A stretch of DNA of 64,000 nt. Origin: Cyanidiococcus yangmingshanensis. Lineage: Eukaryota > Rhodophyta > Bangiophyceae > Cyanidiales > Cyanidiaceae. Every line of letters starts with the position of its first letter. Position 1 is the first letter of the stretch. This document shows positions 43,787 through 53,490 of the stretch, in pieces. Made by a program: the position numbers and the translations under genes. The stretch is taken from contig VWRR01000007.1 of assembly GCA_013995675.1 (NCBI GenBank), positions 558,001 through 622,000 of the forward strand, given 5' to 3'. The notes beneath the pieces were generated by a model. The model worked only from the letters and a program-made list of their open reading frames with translations, did no database searches and had not been told where the DNA came from.

Positions 43787-45757
43787 ATGAATGAAGGGCA
43801 AGCATTCCGCTTGACCGAGTCAAGTACGCAGCTGTGTGGCGTACCGCAGGTGTCGCTCGTTGAGCTCATCGATCGACTGCTGGCAGATCTGGTCGTCTTC
43901 GGTTCGGCGTCACAAATCGTGATTCGTTTCGATTTTGATGCGGCTCGACTGGAACTGGCAGCTGATGCGAGTCTGGATATCGCGAACTTTATTGAGCGTC
44001 AATGGGAGAACTGGCTCCGATCTTTATGTGCTAGCGTGGCCCTCAAAGGCAACACTTTGCTGCTGGAGGAAGTTTTCGATCGTTTCCCCGTGGTCCAGCG
44101 GGGAATACGTGCCCAGGCAGGGCGCGAGGCTTCAGATTTGTTCTCGACGGTTTTTCGACCCTGGGCACTACTGCATCCGGAGGTATCTTGGGACATTTAC
44201 GTAAGCGGTCAGGAAACGCTCGGGATTCCGCGGCATCTGCGCTGGAGCGTTCCGAAAGCCGTGTTGGGCACTGAGCCCATCTGGCTCCTGCGCATGCGTC
44301 AGGTGCTCGATGAATCTACCACTGCTGTTCAGTACGAGGAGCACACATCCGAAGCGACGGCCAGTTCAGCACCATCAACGCCGATCAACAGGCAGTTCAG
44401 CTGGAGTTTCGCACTCGCCCGTGGATTCCATGAACGTCTCTGGGTTTTCGGATGGAATGGTCGGCCCGTAAGTCTCGGCTCACCGGGCTGGGATCTCATG
44501 GCACCCATCCGGCAGTTCAGCGATTCCGTAAGCGGCATTGTCCATGGACGCCTTCCAACGGTGATCTCATCGGAAAACGGACGGCGGCGAACAGATCCAT
44601 ATCTCGTTCCGAACGAGAATATACACTCGTGCAGCATTCGTGCAGTCGAGTCGCTTTACACTACGCTGCGGGAGACACTCCGTGCTCCTGGGCTTTCAGC
44701 TGGCGAAGACTTTGCTCAGGATACTCTTCCCAAAGAGACCAGGGCGTGTTGGTGTCCGGCCAGACCCAGCTCCTCTACGTCTGGCTACGGTCGTGTTCGG
44801 CCTTCTCACCAGCGCAGAGACCTCTTTGATTGTGTGCTGTCCAGAAAGACTGTTGGTGTAGATGCCCAGTTTGCTCTATGTGAAGCTCTTGGTCGACCGC
44901 CTGCTCCACAGAGTCGTCGTCGTAACCTTGAGGTTGAGTCACCGGGGGAGCGCAGCACGGAAGCGACGCTCGGCCTCGAGCCAAGAAAAAGAGTCTCCAC
45001 ACGCACGCTCGAGTCCTTGCAGACCGGTTGGGAGAGTGACCTTTTCGGGACGCGGAAGGATTGTTCCGTGCCGATACTACCAGAGTTCAGCGCCCTGTCT
45101 CATTGTTTTGCTGCATCAACAGCGACTACGGAGTTACGGACTCTGGACCTCCAAGAGGCTCGTGTCATCGGTCAATTCGATCGCAAGTTCATTGTGTTTC
45201 GAACGCAGAATGGGGTTTTCCTTCTAGACCAACACGCAGCTGATGAGCGCGTTCGATTCGAACATCTATCGAGACTCTACCGAGCATCGCTGGGCCATAC
45301 GGAGCGTTCCCTGATACCTCCAAACGTTTCCCTGCGAACTCCGCTCAAGGTTAATCTTGGCCCGCGATGCCTCTCCACGTCCATGTACGAACAGTTGCGG
45401 CGCTTCGGATGGTCTTGGGAAGCGTCACCGGCAGGCGCGCTTCTTCGAGGCACGATGATTCTTCGAAGCGTGCCATGCATCCTCGGTCAGCAACCACTCA
45501 TGGCGGCTGACGACCTTCTCGAGTTCATCGACCTGATGCTTGAGACCGACGAGGTCATCACCACGGTCCCTGCAGCAGAGCGTGTTCTTGCGACGCTCGC
45601 GTGTCGCTACGCAATCATGTTTGGTGACCGCTTGGAGCCGGCTGAGTGCGAAGCGCTCTTGCATCGTCTCGCAAAGTGCCAATTGCCATTCCAGTGCGCC
45701 CATGGAAGGCCATCCGTTGCGGTTCTCGCTTGTCCGACAAACGCGCTGCCAAAGTGA
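43787..45757 (+). CDS. MLH3: DNA mismatch-repair/meiotic endonuclease subunit MLH3, ATPase domain decayed
   Basis: 656 residues from ATG 43787; a longer reading from ATG 43322 is possible but its composition is unlike coding. MLH3 pairs with MLH1 (MutL gamma) in crossover formation and mismatch repair. The C-terminal half is intact: VIGQFDRKFIVF, the endonuclease motif DQHAADERVRFE (D-Q-H-A-x2-E-x4-E), LACRYA, and CQLPFQCAHGRPS, which is close to human MLH3. The N-terminal half aligns only loosely with the GHKL ATPase: VSLVELIDRLLAD stands where ELVxNSxDA should be, LELAADAS where DDGxG should be, and the ATP-lid with GFRGEA is missing. The transducer-like part with LLEEVFDRFPVVQRGIR and LHPEVSW is still recognisable. 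So ATP binding looks lost while nuclease residues remain. Confidence 0.85.
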   Translation: MNEGQAFRLTESSTQLCGVPQVSLVELIDRLLADLVVFGSASQIVIRFDFDAARLELAADASLDIANFIERQWENWLRSLCASVALKGNTLLLEEVFDRFPVVQRGIRAQAGREASDLFSTVFRPWALLHPEVSWDIYVSGQETLGIPRHLRWSVPKAVLGTEPIWLLRMRQVLDESTTAVQYEEHTSEATASSAPSTPINRQFSWSFALARGFHERLWVFGWNGRPVSLGSPGWDLMAPIRQFSDSVSGIVHGRLPTVISSENGRRRTDPYLVPNENIHSCSIRAVESLYTTLRETLRAPGLSAGEDFAQDTLPKETRACWCPARPSSSTSGYGRVRPSHQRRDLFDCVLSRKTVGVDAQFALCEALGRPPAPQSRRRNLEVESPGERSTEATLGLEPRKRVSTRTLESLQTGWESDLFGTRKDCSVPILPEFSALSHCFAASTATTELRTLDLQEARVIGQFDRKFIVFRTQNGVFLLDQHAADERVRFEHLSRLYRASLGHTERSLIPPNVSLRTPLKVNLGPRCLSTSMYEQLRRFGWSWEASPAGALLRGTMILRSVPCILGQQPLMAADDLLEFIDLMLETDEVITTVPAAERVLATLACRYAIMFGDRLEPAECEALLHRLAKCQLPFQCAHGRPSVAVLACPTNALPK

Positions 45758-46135
45758 CCCCAGACACCATTCGACTCAATCCAAGTCCGTGTTCCATCGA
45801 AACGCAGCTGCCTCACGGCAGACCAAACTCTCATGATACCTATCTTTTCTTCAAAAACACGGACGTGCGCATTTGAGAGACGCATCCTTCATGCACGAGA
45901 GCGCTCGATCAGTCCATAAAACCCCGGCAACATGCTGAGTTTGTGGCTCCCATCTGGAACTATTGCAGGGGCTGGGCGTTGTCTGCTCCTTCGCTTACAA
46001 GTTTGTTGCAGCGCTTGGTATACATCCATCGAGCAAAATGCAGGCCGTAAACGACGCCTCTGCACGGATGCGGTCTAAGACGGAGCCATGCTTAGGCATG
46101 ACTCTCGATCGATGCCTCTGTAGCCTACATTTCGA
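45758..46135. other. Intergenic, convergent MLH3 / GMK 3' ends
   Basis: 378 bases; nothing supported. Confidence 0.4.
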
Positions 46136-46904
46136 TCAGCGTTGGCCGTGCAATAGCGCCAGCACGACTCGGCGAAGTTTGCCGTAGGCAACTTCAAAGT
46201 CTTCGTTCACGATTCGTATGTCGAAGTTGGGCGAGCGGTCTGCACGTTGCATCTCCTGACGAGCAGCAGCCAGACGTCGAGCCAGCTCTGTTGGGCTTTC
46301 TGTCTCTCGTTCGCGAAGTCGACGCTCGAGTTCATGCAGCGAAGGTGGCGCTATCCAGATGAAGAAGGCATCTAGGCTTTGACTGGACATCATCGTATCG
46401 ACACCTTGCAAATCCAGACTCAGAAGGCATATCCGGGGAGGCGACGCCTGGGTCACAGCCCGGACGGCAGTCAAAGGTTGTGCCATAGTAGTTTCCATAG
46501 ACAGAGGCATATTCGATGAATTTTCCTGCTTCGACATCAGCAAGAAACTTTTCTTTCGAAACAAAATGATAGGAGATCCCATCGATCTCTCCAGAGCGGG
46601 GAGCTCGCGTTGTCGTCGATACGGAATAGCCGAGATGGGTCGGAAATTCCGCCAACAGTCGAGCAATGAGCGTTGATTTGCCGACTCCTGACGGGCCTGT
46701 TACGACAATGGCCTCGACCGGTGGCGGCACCCTAGATAGGTCAGGTAGGTTCCTCGCGAATCGCACTTGACGCTTCAAGAGGGCTTCTGAACTACCACTA
46801 CGCTCGACACTCGCAGCAGCCGATGTGTCTCGGTCATCCAATCGTTGTCGGGCAGAGTCTACGAATTCGCGTATCGACTGCGTACCAAAGCGGGATTTTG
46901 TAAG
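46136..46904 (-). CDS. GMK: Guanylate kinase; start unresolved, possibly fused to upstream gene
   Basis: Converts GMP to GDP with ATP. P-loop VVTGPSGVGKSTL, GYSVSTTTRAPRSGEIDG, YHFVSKEKFL and EYASVYGNYYGTT in one frame; then, after one surplus base at a TTT run (46473-46475), AVRAVTQA, RICLLSLDLQGVD, WIAPPSLHELERRLRER and the closing FDIRIVNEDFEVAYGKL in the next. The first frame is open from a stop at 46905-46907 but contains no ATG before the P-loop; the only nearby ATG (46837) is in another frame that soon stops. The preceding gene's frame overlaps this one by 71 bases and is related to it by the same one-base step seen elsewhere, so either the start codon is damaged or the two form one polypeptide. 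Confidence 0.85.
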
Positions 46905-47913
46905 TCAGAAAGCCCAGAATACAAGCGAACACTTCCCTAGGGGTTAAGGATCCTTTTTGGATCACAAACAGGCCCAAAATCAATAGGAAAGGTAGTGCGT
47001 ATCGGGCGACAGGGAAGACGGGAGCTATATGCTGTCGCTCGCCATCCTCGTCCGAAGCGGTTGTCGCGATAGGTTGCTCCGGCGAAAGCGCTGCTGGACG
47101 TATGCGATCAACGGACCTCTGCAGCAGAGTCAAGTAGAGGACACCAGCAAGGGAGCCGGCAGCGAAGGCGATGGTCTCAACGACTCCGTTTCGCACCGCG
47201 TAATATGCTGTTCCCAGAGCGGATGTCGCCACCGTTCCCTGTATCAGCCATCGCTTGAGTCGTTCATATTCCTGGAGACCCTGATTGCGTTCTACGAGCG
47301 ACAGCTGCCGGTTTTGGTCGTCGGCCATCAGAGACGGTAGCGCCGGCAGGTGCCACACCTTGTTCTTCTCGTCGTACTCAGCGTCATTACAAGAGATGAC
47401 GTCACCGCTCTCCATCCAGACTGCTTTTCGTTTCGCGCCCTCGACATATGTACTAGTTTGACCTAAACGCTGCAACGGCTGGATATCGACAATAGAACGC
47501 GCTGCGGTTTCACGGCTCGTCACGTTTTCCACAACGCCTACGCGATGTTCACCTGGCCACTTGCCCGGAAAGAGCACAATGTCACCAACTTTGGGCTCGT
47601 ATAACTGTTCTTTATCCAGATCTTCTTTGAGATCACTTGAAGTCTCGTCGCTTTTCAGCACTGTGGCCCGACTTGATCGCTGAGAACGAGTGCGAACAGC
47701 CATCGTTGACTGGGCCTTTTTACCAGTTCGTGGTCGAAGCATCATTCTTCGCACCAAGGAAAACTTCTCCTCCTGATCACATGCAATTTTTCTCTTCATT
47801 AATTTGTCTTTTGAAGCAGATCTAACAGGCAGGAGAGCTCCCACGAATCCAGTGGCGTTCTCACGAGCTTCACCATGCCGGACATCTCTGCTGCCTGTCT
47901 CGAGAGCAGCCAT
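46834..47913 (-). CDS. AtpI/CGL160-like plastid membrane protein
   Basis: About 359 residues from ATG 47911-47913. Residues 1-95 are Arg/Lys/Ser-rich with few acids early, like a transit peptide. A central soluble domain begins KVGDIVLFPGKWPGEHRVGVV and ends near VWMESGDVIS; this GDxV-x2-PGKW element recalls a domain of plant plastid proteins that I cannot name with confidence. The C-terminus has about four membrane helices with YERLKRWLIQGTVATSALG, LAGVLYLTLLQRSVD, RYALPFLLILGLFV and ILGFLTYK. The LYLxLLQRSVD and GFxTYK pattern fits AtpI-like proteins such as CGL160, which help assemble the chloroplast ATP synthase. The call is from remembered patterns. It may continue into guanylate kinase (see that entry). 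Confidence 0.5.
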   Translation of the reverse strand: MAALETGSRDVRHGEARENATGFVGALLPVRSASKDKLMKRKIACDQEEKFSLVRRMMLRPRTGKKAQSTMAVRTRSQRSSRATVLKSDETSSDLKEDLDKEQLYEPKVGDIVLFPGKWPGEHRVGVVENVTSRETAARSIVDIQPLQRLGQTSTYVEGAKRKAVWMESGDVISCNDAEYDEKNKVWHLPALPSLMADDQNRQLSLVERNQGLQEYERLKRWLIQGTVATSALGTAYYAVRNGVVETIAFAAGSLAGVLYLTLLQRSVDRIRPAALSPEQPIATTASDEDGERQHIAPVFPVARYALPFLLILGLFVIQKGSLTPREVFACILGFLTYKIPLWYAVDTRIRRLCPTTIG

Positions 47914-49089
47914 CGCTTTGGGACACACATTTCTGACCGGATTCAACCAACCGACTCGATGATTTATTCGATCGACGCATGTCCGTGAAGACTACGAATA
48001 TACGAAGTAATAAGAGCCAGGGTCTCCTACTGTGCTTGCTCGTTCAGCGACCGCAAAACTGTTATCGCGCTTGCCAAGCGACGGGCGACGAAACGGTGAC
48101 TGCCCTTGGCCGGCGACTCAAAACGGGTCTGCCGATGCCCTGGACATGTTAGGCGCTGATCGACCATGCTTTGGTGCGAGCGGAGGGCATCCGTCATGAC
48201 TCGCTCCAAAACTCGTCTCTGCGAATAGTCTAGATGAAGTTCAGTTTGATGGGCGGGTATTCAACGAACCTGCAGCGTAGCTTACGATACGAGGCAGTCT
48301 TAAACGTGCCGACAAGGGGCTGCTTGTAACCACTGGGAGATCGGCTCCGTATCATCCCAGTTTCGAGTTGTCCGAAATCCGGACGGCTGAAGAGTGCTGC
48401 ATGGATAACCGGACGTTTCTATGAGAAAAATGAAGGTCCTTTTTGGTGGACATATAAGGATTGAAGGCAAACCAAATGCTGTAGAGGGGAGTTTATGACA
48501 TTTCGACGCAGTGCCACTTTCTTTTCTTGCGAGACCAAGAGCGCTGGTAACGAGTTGTTGCTCGCTACTGGTCAGCTCTCCGATACGTCAAAAAACGGCT
48601 TGCACAGGTTTGAGTGGCTTTGACCAGTTATGAAAAAATCGGCACTGTTGCAAGATAGAGATCGGCTGAGGTGGTCGAGGTATATTGGGTGCTCTTGCAG
48701 CTCATTTGATGACTCAAGCGACGACTCTACAAAACCGCTCGTGCATACATGGACGCAATGAGGATCGACTATTTTTATGATACACGAATGGAGTCTGCCA
48801 TGGAGAACCTAGAGGACTTGCGGTCGCTGTCGCGGATCCTTTGCTCATCGGAGAAACCTGTACAAACACGTTTCATTCTTGAGATGTGAGCTACCGAGAG
48901 AAAGAAGCTTGTCTGCGCATCGCGGCACTATATCTCGCATGTTCTGCAACGAAGCTTGTTTGATTTTTGCACGAGAAAGGATGCCTATTCATCCGTGTAT
49001 AGACTGGGCATCCTCTGGTGCGAATCGACCACGGACAGATACCATCTCTCGACCGAACATGACAAGCTTCTTATACTGCACCAATCCTG
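47914..49089. other. Intergenic between AtpI-like gene and PRP31
   Basis: 1.18 kb, both neighbours on minus. It should contain the AtpI-like promoter near 47914-48200. No convincing coding stretch. Confidence 0.4.
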
Positions 49090-50124
49090 CTACTCTTCAT
49101 CTTCGCTTGGTTCCGAATAAAATTCAATTTCGTCATCCATCGGAGTATGATTCGCCATTACCCCAGTCTTGGCGGCAAGACGAGCTCGTCTCTTTCGTTG
49201 CGTGCGTTTACCGCCACCGCGACCGCGTCTCCTCTCCCATGGTCGTGGTATTGGAAGTGCTCGAGCGTGCCCAAACAACGGATGTCCAGTCGTTTCATCG
49301 ACAGAATCATCCCATTTTGAGGAACGCACCTCTTTGCGCCATAGGGATAGCAACTCGTTGCGAGCCCTCGTGCCAGCTAAAACGTCATTCCGATGCTCTT
49401 TTCGTTCAAAGCAGTCTACGCGGGCAACAAAGGCAATCCTGTTTCCCAACTGGCGAGCCATCCGACGTATCAACCTCAAGTCGGTACCTGCGCACTTGAT
49501 GCCTGCACGTTCCATCTCTGTGAGCATATCGCGCAGCAAGGGGCATTCAAAGAGCAGGCCACGCAGACGCCGCGGCCCATAGAGGACAGAGATGTCCCGC
49601 GCACCAACCAGCCTCAACTGGTCTGCGGGTAACTTTACCAGAGCCAGGAGTCCACCACACCATCCCAGAACACGTGCGGCAAAGTTCTTCCCAGTGAGGG
49701 CGCAGAGATTCGGTGCAACACTATCCACGCGGTCACACAGACTGCTCATTCTCTGCTTCTCGAGCTTGGCGAGTTTTTTCCCTTCTTGAATCAGCTGTTC
49801 TACAGCTTCCCAGTCCGATAGAGGACGCCCAAGCCGTCTGATCAAAACCGCTAGACCCATGGTAATCTCTGGTGGCCATGAGCTTGTGTCAATAGCCATG
49901 ATAGACAGTGGAGGCGCACGGTTCCCCAGCGACTCTATGACCTCCAAACCACACTGCGGATCCGTTGTAAGCGTCGATATCCCCGGCAAGCGCTCTTCAT
50001 AGCGGTCGAGGACGCGACCGTATATTGCCAGAAGTGCCTCATGAGCGCTTCGTATCGCTGCTGCTTCCAGTTCGAAACGCTCGTGTGTTTCGTGAGCCTC
50101 CCGGTGGAGCGCACCGAACTCCAT
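49090..50124 (-). CDS. PRP31: U4/U6 snRNP protein PRP31 (Nop domain)
   Basis: 344 residues from ATG 50122-50124, shorter than human PRP31 (499). Prp31 binds the U4 5' stem-loop with Snu13 and bridges U4/U6 to U5. The Nop domain is seen as CDRVDSVAPNLCALTGKNFAARVLGWCGGLLALVKLPADQL in family order (split here by natural gaps), then LLFECPLL, RMARQLGNRIAFVARVDCFERK. The C-terminal GRGGGKRTQRKRRARLAAKT followed by MDDEIEF parallels the RGGRRxRKxKER and FGExE end of Prp31, which separates it from Nop56/Nop58. An N-terminal helical part (about 1-90) is present, but the acidic leader is missing. A reduced spliceosome with few introns would fit this lineage. It is divergent from the USP gene with 137 bases between ATGs. 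Confidence 0.8.
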   Translation of the reverse strand: MEFGALHREAHETHERFELEAAAIRSAHEALLAIYGRVLDRYEERLPGISTLTTDPQCGLEVIESLGNRAPPLSIMAIDTSSWPPEITMGLAVLIRRLGRPLSDWEAVEQLIQEGKKLAKLEKQRMSSLCDRVDSVAPNLCALTGKNFAARVLGWCGGLLALVKLPADQLRLVGARDISVLYGPRRLRGLLFECPLLRDMLTEMERAGIKCAGTDLRLIRRMARQLGNRIAFVARVDCFERKEHRNDVLAGTRARNELLSLWRKEVRSSKWDDSVDETTGHPLFGHARALPIPRPWERRRGRGGGKRTQRKRRARLAAKTGVMANHTPMDDEIEFYSEPSEDEE

Positions 50125-50261
50125 GACGCGGTCATGTTGACGAAGCGGCAACGGGCGTCGACGGCGGGCGGCGCCGATAACCGGCTCGTGCTTATGGGTA
50201 CCAGCTTAGCGCATGTGGCTCTTGTTCTCGAGTGCCTATTTCGAATTTCCGGAAGGTATTG
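50125..50261. promoter_or_regulatory. Compact divergent promoter, PRP31 / USP
   Basis: Only 137 bases lie between the two start codons on opposite strands, so a shared bidirectional promoter is implied. No TATA element is obvious. Confidence 0.5.
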
Positions 50262-51845
50262 ATGGGATCTGCAAATCCACTGAAAAGATCGAATACATCT
50301 GAGATCGGATGTGAGATGGACGGCGAACGAGAAGCGCTCAACGAGCCCTGGCAGCCGATAGCGTTGGCTCCAGCGCGTCTACGGAGCTCCCGGCACAGTG
50401 CTTGGGACGCCGCGGCGCTCACAGACACGGTAAGTGAGCTCCAGGACCCGTGGTCCATCTTGTCTACGGAATCACGGCGTCTTGTAGAGAAGAGCCAAAC
50501 TGAACGACATACGCGCGTGTATGATTCCTCTGCGCCCTCGCAGGACTCGTCGGTGGAGTTTCTCGCGCCTGCTGAAGGTCTCTCGTTGAGCTGGCAGTCC
50601 ACAGCAGGTTTGAGAAGCTTTGGCCTGAGAAATCTGGGGAACACTTGCTACGCCAATGCGGTCTTGCAGGCGCTCATGCACAGTCCGCCTCTTGTTTCTA
50701 GTTTGCTCTCTGAAGACTGGCAAAGTGAGCACGAACCTGGCTCTCCCTTTGATGCAACCCGCGCACTTACCTGTCTATGTAAGCAGATGCAGGTGACTCG
50801 CCCATCGAGTGCGAATCTTTTGGCTCCATCACATATAGTTCGCAACCTGCCAACCATATGTCGACGATATCGCGTCGGAAAACAGGAGGACGCCCATGAG
50901 TTTTTGCGGTACTTTATCGACTGCATGGCCAACGCCTCGAGTCGTTGCAATCGAAGCCCCAGCAAGCGCAGAGCAAACAACGAGCTGATAGCATCTGAAA
51001 GCGATGTGCATGGGGGCACCTTGGTCACTCGAATTTTCGGTGGCCTCCTACACAACCGAATTGTCTGTCAGGAATGTCAACATGTGTCGCAGAGAACGGA
51101 GAGGTTTCTGGACCTCAGTCTGGATGTTCGGCAGGCAGCCTCAGTGCCAAAGTCATTGGAGCACTTTACTGCAAGCGAGATGCTGACAGGTCGGAATCGC
51201 TATAATTGCCCTCGATGTCGCTGTCACAGAGACGCTGAGAAACGCTTGTGCATCCGACGAGCACCTGTCGTACTCACTCTGCATTTGAAACGATTTATCG
51301 CCCATCGAAAACTCTCAGGCTTTATTAGCTATCCAGAGTGGCTGGACCTACGGCCGTATATGGTTGAGGAGTTTGACGGAGGTCCAATTCTGTACCAGTT
51401 GTATAGCGTCATTATTCACGAAGGGCATTCGTTGCATAGCGGTCACTATTACGCGTACGTGCGAAGCCCCAGCGGTACCTGGTTGCGATGTAACGACGAA
51501 CATCTTTCTCGAGTCGCTGTAGGTGTGGCACTCGCGCAACCAGCCTACCTGCTTTTCTATCTTCGCTCAGCATCGCTCAGCAACGGCTGTTCCGTCGAAG
51601 CAGCCGGTGCATCACCTGCGAGCGGTGGATCTGAATACGTTCATTCGAGCTCGAGCGCGTCATCAAGCCCTGCATCGAATACGCAACAAAAGAGACCTCG
51701 GGTCTTCTCGGATCGAAGCGAAGCAGTGAGGCATGTTGGTGTCAGCTCGCTTCATTGTGCTGCGAAGACGATCACGTTTCGAGTCATTGCAGTGCGGAAT
51801 GCAGTGCGCTTCCGCGCGAGTTGCGCTCAGGCAGCCTTCATGTAA
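50262..51845 (+). CDS. Ubiquitin-specific protease (USP, C19 family; USP36/42-like)
   Basis: 527 residues from ATG 50262. Cysteine protease that removes ubiquitin from proteins. Catalytic Cys lies in GLRNLGNTCYANAVLQAL (about C129); KQEDAHEFLRYFIDCM follows; HNRIVCQECQHVSQRTERFLDLSLDV carries the first CxxC and YNCPRCRCH the second, a zinc-binding pair; then VLTLHLKRF, HSLHSGHYYAYV with the catalytic His, and WLRCNDEHLSRV with the Asn/Asp. The order and HSGHYYAYV resemble USP36/USP42 and plant UBP15-17. The N-terminal 115 residues and C-terminal 110 residues are Ser-rich and likely disordered. Single frame, no breaks. Confidence 0.92.
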   Translation: MGSANPLKRSNTSEIGCEMDGEREALNEPWQPIALAPARLRSSRHSAWDAAALTDTVSELQDPWSILSTESRRLVEKSQTERHTRVYDSSAPSQDSSVEFLAPAEGLSLSWQSTAGLRSFGLRNLGNTCYANAVLQALMHSPPLVSSLLSEDWQSEHEPGSPFDATRALTCLCKQMQVTRPSSANLLAPSHIVRNLPTICRRYRVGKQEDAHEFLRYFIDCMANASSRCNRSPSKRRANNELIASESDVHGGTLVTRIFGGLLHNRIVCQECQHVSQRTERFLDLSLDVRQAASVPKSLEHFTASEMLTGRNRYNCPRCRCHRDAEKRLCIRRAPVVLTLHLKRFIAHRKLSGFISYPEWLDLRPYMVEEFDGGPILYQLYSVIIHEGHSLHSGHYYAYVRSPSGTWLRCNDEHLSRVAVGVALAQPAYLLFYLRSASLSNGCSVEAAGASPASGGSEYVHSSSSASSSPASNTQQKRPRVFSDRSEAVRHVGVSSLHCAAKTITFRVIAVRNAVRFRASCAQAAFM

Positions 51846-52073
51846 AGAGACCTGGAATCCGCGACAGATCTCATTTCGTGATCGAATCCGCAAACAGAAC
51901 GAAGCATTGGGAGCCGCTGTCACCTGATTTGACCTCTTGGTGCCTTTTCCTGTTCAACGAAATCTATACTTAGGCAGCAATGCGAGCGCTCTTCTTTTTG
52001 AAGCCCGGAACGCTGACGCCTCCAAAGAGCTGTATTCGCTGAAAAGCAGCTCAACTTGATGTTTTGAATGTGC

Positions 52074-52702
52074 CTATGGCAGATCAAGAAAGCGTGAGCA
52101 CTTTGCGGCTGAAATCTTACGACATGCGTTGGCTCGCAGAACGGGACCATGCAACCTGCTAATGGCATTCGCCGATACGAAAAAAGCGATAGCGTATCCA
52201 GCAGATTCCAGCTCTTTCTCTCTTGTTGAGAAGCGATCATGGGTCCACTGCCAATGAGTCGACCATTTGGTGGATTTGCGCTTCAACGTCAACGTTTCAG
52301 CGCCGTGCGCCTTCCAACGCACGCTGCATCTCCGGCATGCTTTGTAGCAACCAGCGAAAACCCCATTGACTTGTATCCGCCGCCTCAACAAGGGACGGTC
52401 GGCTGGAACGAGTGGCAGCACGAAAGCGTTCATGATCAAAAAGAGTAACCGACCTCTACGGCCAGCGAAAACGTCAGCGCATCATAGAATATTGGCTGCT
52501 TCAGTGCCGCAGACGAGCGCGCGCTTGCCTGTCCCAAGTCACGACGATCTATATCGGCTGGCAACCATTGCGCACGGCACGACGTACTGCCGTTTTCCCA
52601 TTCGAAGCAAACAGAATCGTTATCCGACGCCACAACGTTACATTTCAGGGATGCATTGTACGTGTTGTTCAAGCGCTCAGAGGGGACACGGACGATCAGC
52701 AT
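52074..52702 (-). CDS. Unrecognised gene hidden by frame changes
   Basis: From ATG 52700-52702, 88 codons of balanced sequence (DSVCFEWENGSTSCRAQWLPADIDRRDLG) run to a T5 at 52438-52442. After one surplus base there, the next frame reads HERFRAATRSSRPSLVEAAD and WGFRWLLQSMPEMQRALEGA, and after another step near 52240 the third frame reads REKELESAGYAIAFFVSANA to a stop at 52074. A TGA at 52297-52299 interrupts the second piece, so the true end could be there. Both steps are of the same sense as in conserved genes of this window. It is convergent to the USP gene and divergent from the DRM1-like gene. Function unknown; evidence is composition and consistency only. Confidence 0.4.
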
Positions 52703-52935
52703 GAGCTCATCCTACCTGACCCTTTCTTCGGCGAGGCTGCTGTCGCCGTTCGGCACCGCCACGGCTCGGACGCACGCGATCAACACTGCGCCGCGCGCAA
52801 TCTCGATTTCCCGCTGGTGCCGTGGTCCCAGCGAGCGGCTGGGCCTGTCCCGAGATGCGTCGCCGCTTTCGGGCATTGGTTTCGCGCTCGCAGACGTCAA
52901 CGCGGAGTACGGTACGACAAGCTGCTTTCCCAACC

Positions 52936-53322
52936 ATGACAAGCGAAGACAACACGAGAAGTTCCCAAGACTCCGGAAGGCCAAGTCGATTACAGGATAT
53001 GGCGGAGCGCTTTATGGCTGCTGGCGTGGGCACCTCACGAGCCGGCTTTGACTTTAAACCAGAGAATGAGAAGCGAACTGATGCGAGCGGGGTGCCAATC
53101 CCAGGGGCGAGCTCGCCTCAGCGGAGTTCCAGTCCTCAGGCACGGTCCCCATCGCAAGAAATCTGGAGGAGCACGTTCCATCCTGGAGGTCGGTCGCCGC
53201 CGGGTGGCAGTTTGTTTGATAGCGACAAGGACCACGTCGAGGGTTCAGCCAGCGGCCAAAGTGTGAGCGAAATTTATGCCCGTTCTCGTAACCAGTATTA
53301 TGTGCCTCCACGCAAGGACTGA
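52936..53322 (+). CDS. Small DRM1/ARP-like (dormancy/auxin-associated) protein
   Basis: 128 residues from ATG 52936. Hydrophilic, Ser/Pro/Gly-rich and probably disordered. The C-terminal half carries IWRSTFHPGG, then GGSLFDSDK and a closing SVSEIYARSRNQYY, which lines up with the plant dormancy/auxin-associated motif (VWRSVFxPGSN, LFDKP, PTVYDWLYSGxTRS). The function of that family is unclear; in plants it is a marker of dormancy and growth arrest. A Met-initiated, Ser/Arg-rich leader from 52701 in the neighbouring frame looks like a transit peptide and would join with one surplus base, but its ATG would overlap the minus-strand gene's ATG, so I prefer 52936. Similarity is short, so the call is tentative. 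Confidence 0.5.
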   Translation: MTSEDNTRSSQDSGRPSRLQDMAERFMAAGVGTSRAGFDFKPENEKRTDASGVPIPGASSPQRSSSPQARSPSQEIWRSTFHPGGRSPPGGSLFDSDKDHVEGSASGQSVSEIYARSRNQYYVPPRKD

Positions 53323-53490
53323 ATCGTACTGTCTCTTCGATTTGGAAAAAAGTTCATGGCATGGATGAAGCGAGAGCACCGACGGCGTTTGGCAAGGTGC
53401 AGCGACGCGCGGCTGGCTGTGGCCGTCTTGGCGGCACTCCTGGCTGCGTGACCCTGTCATGCTTTCAGAATGCAGTCGAGCTTTTTGTTC

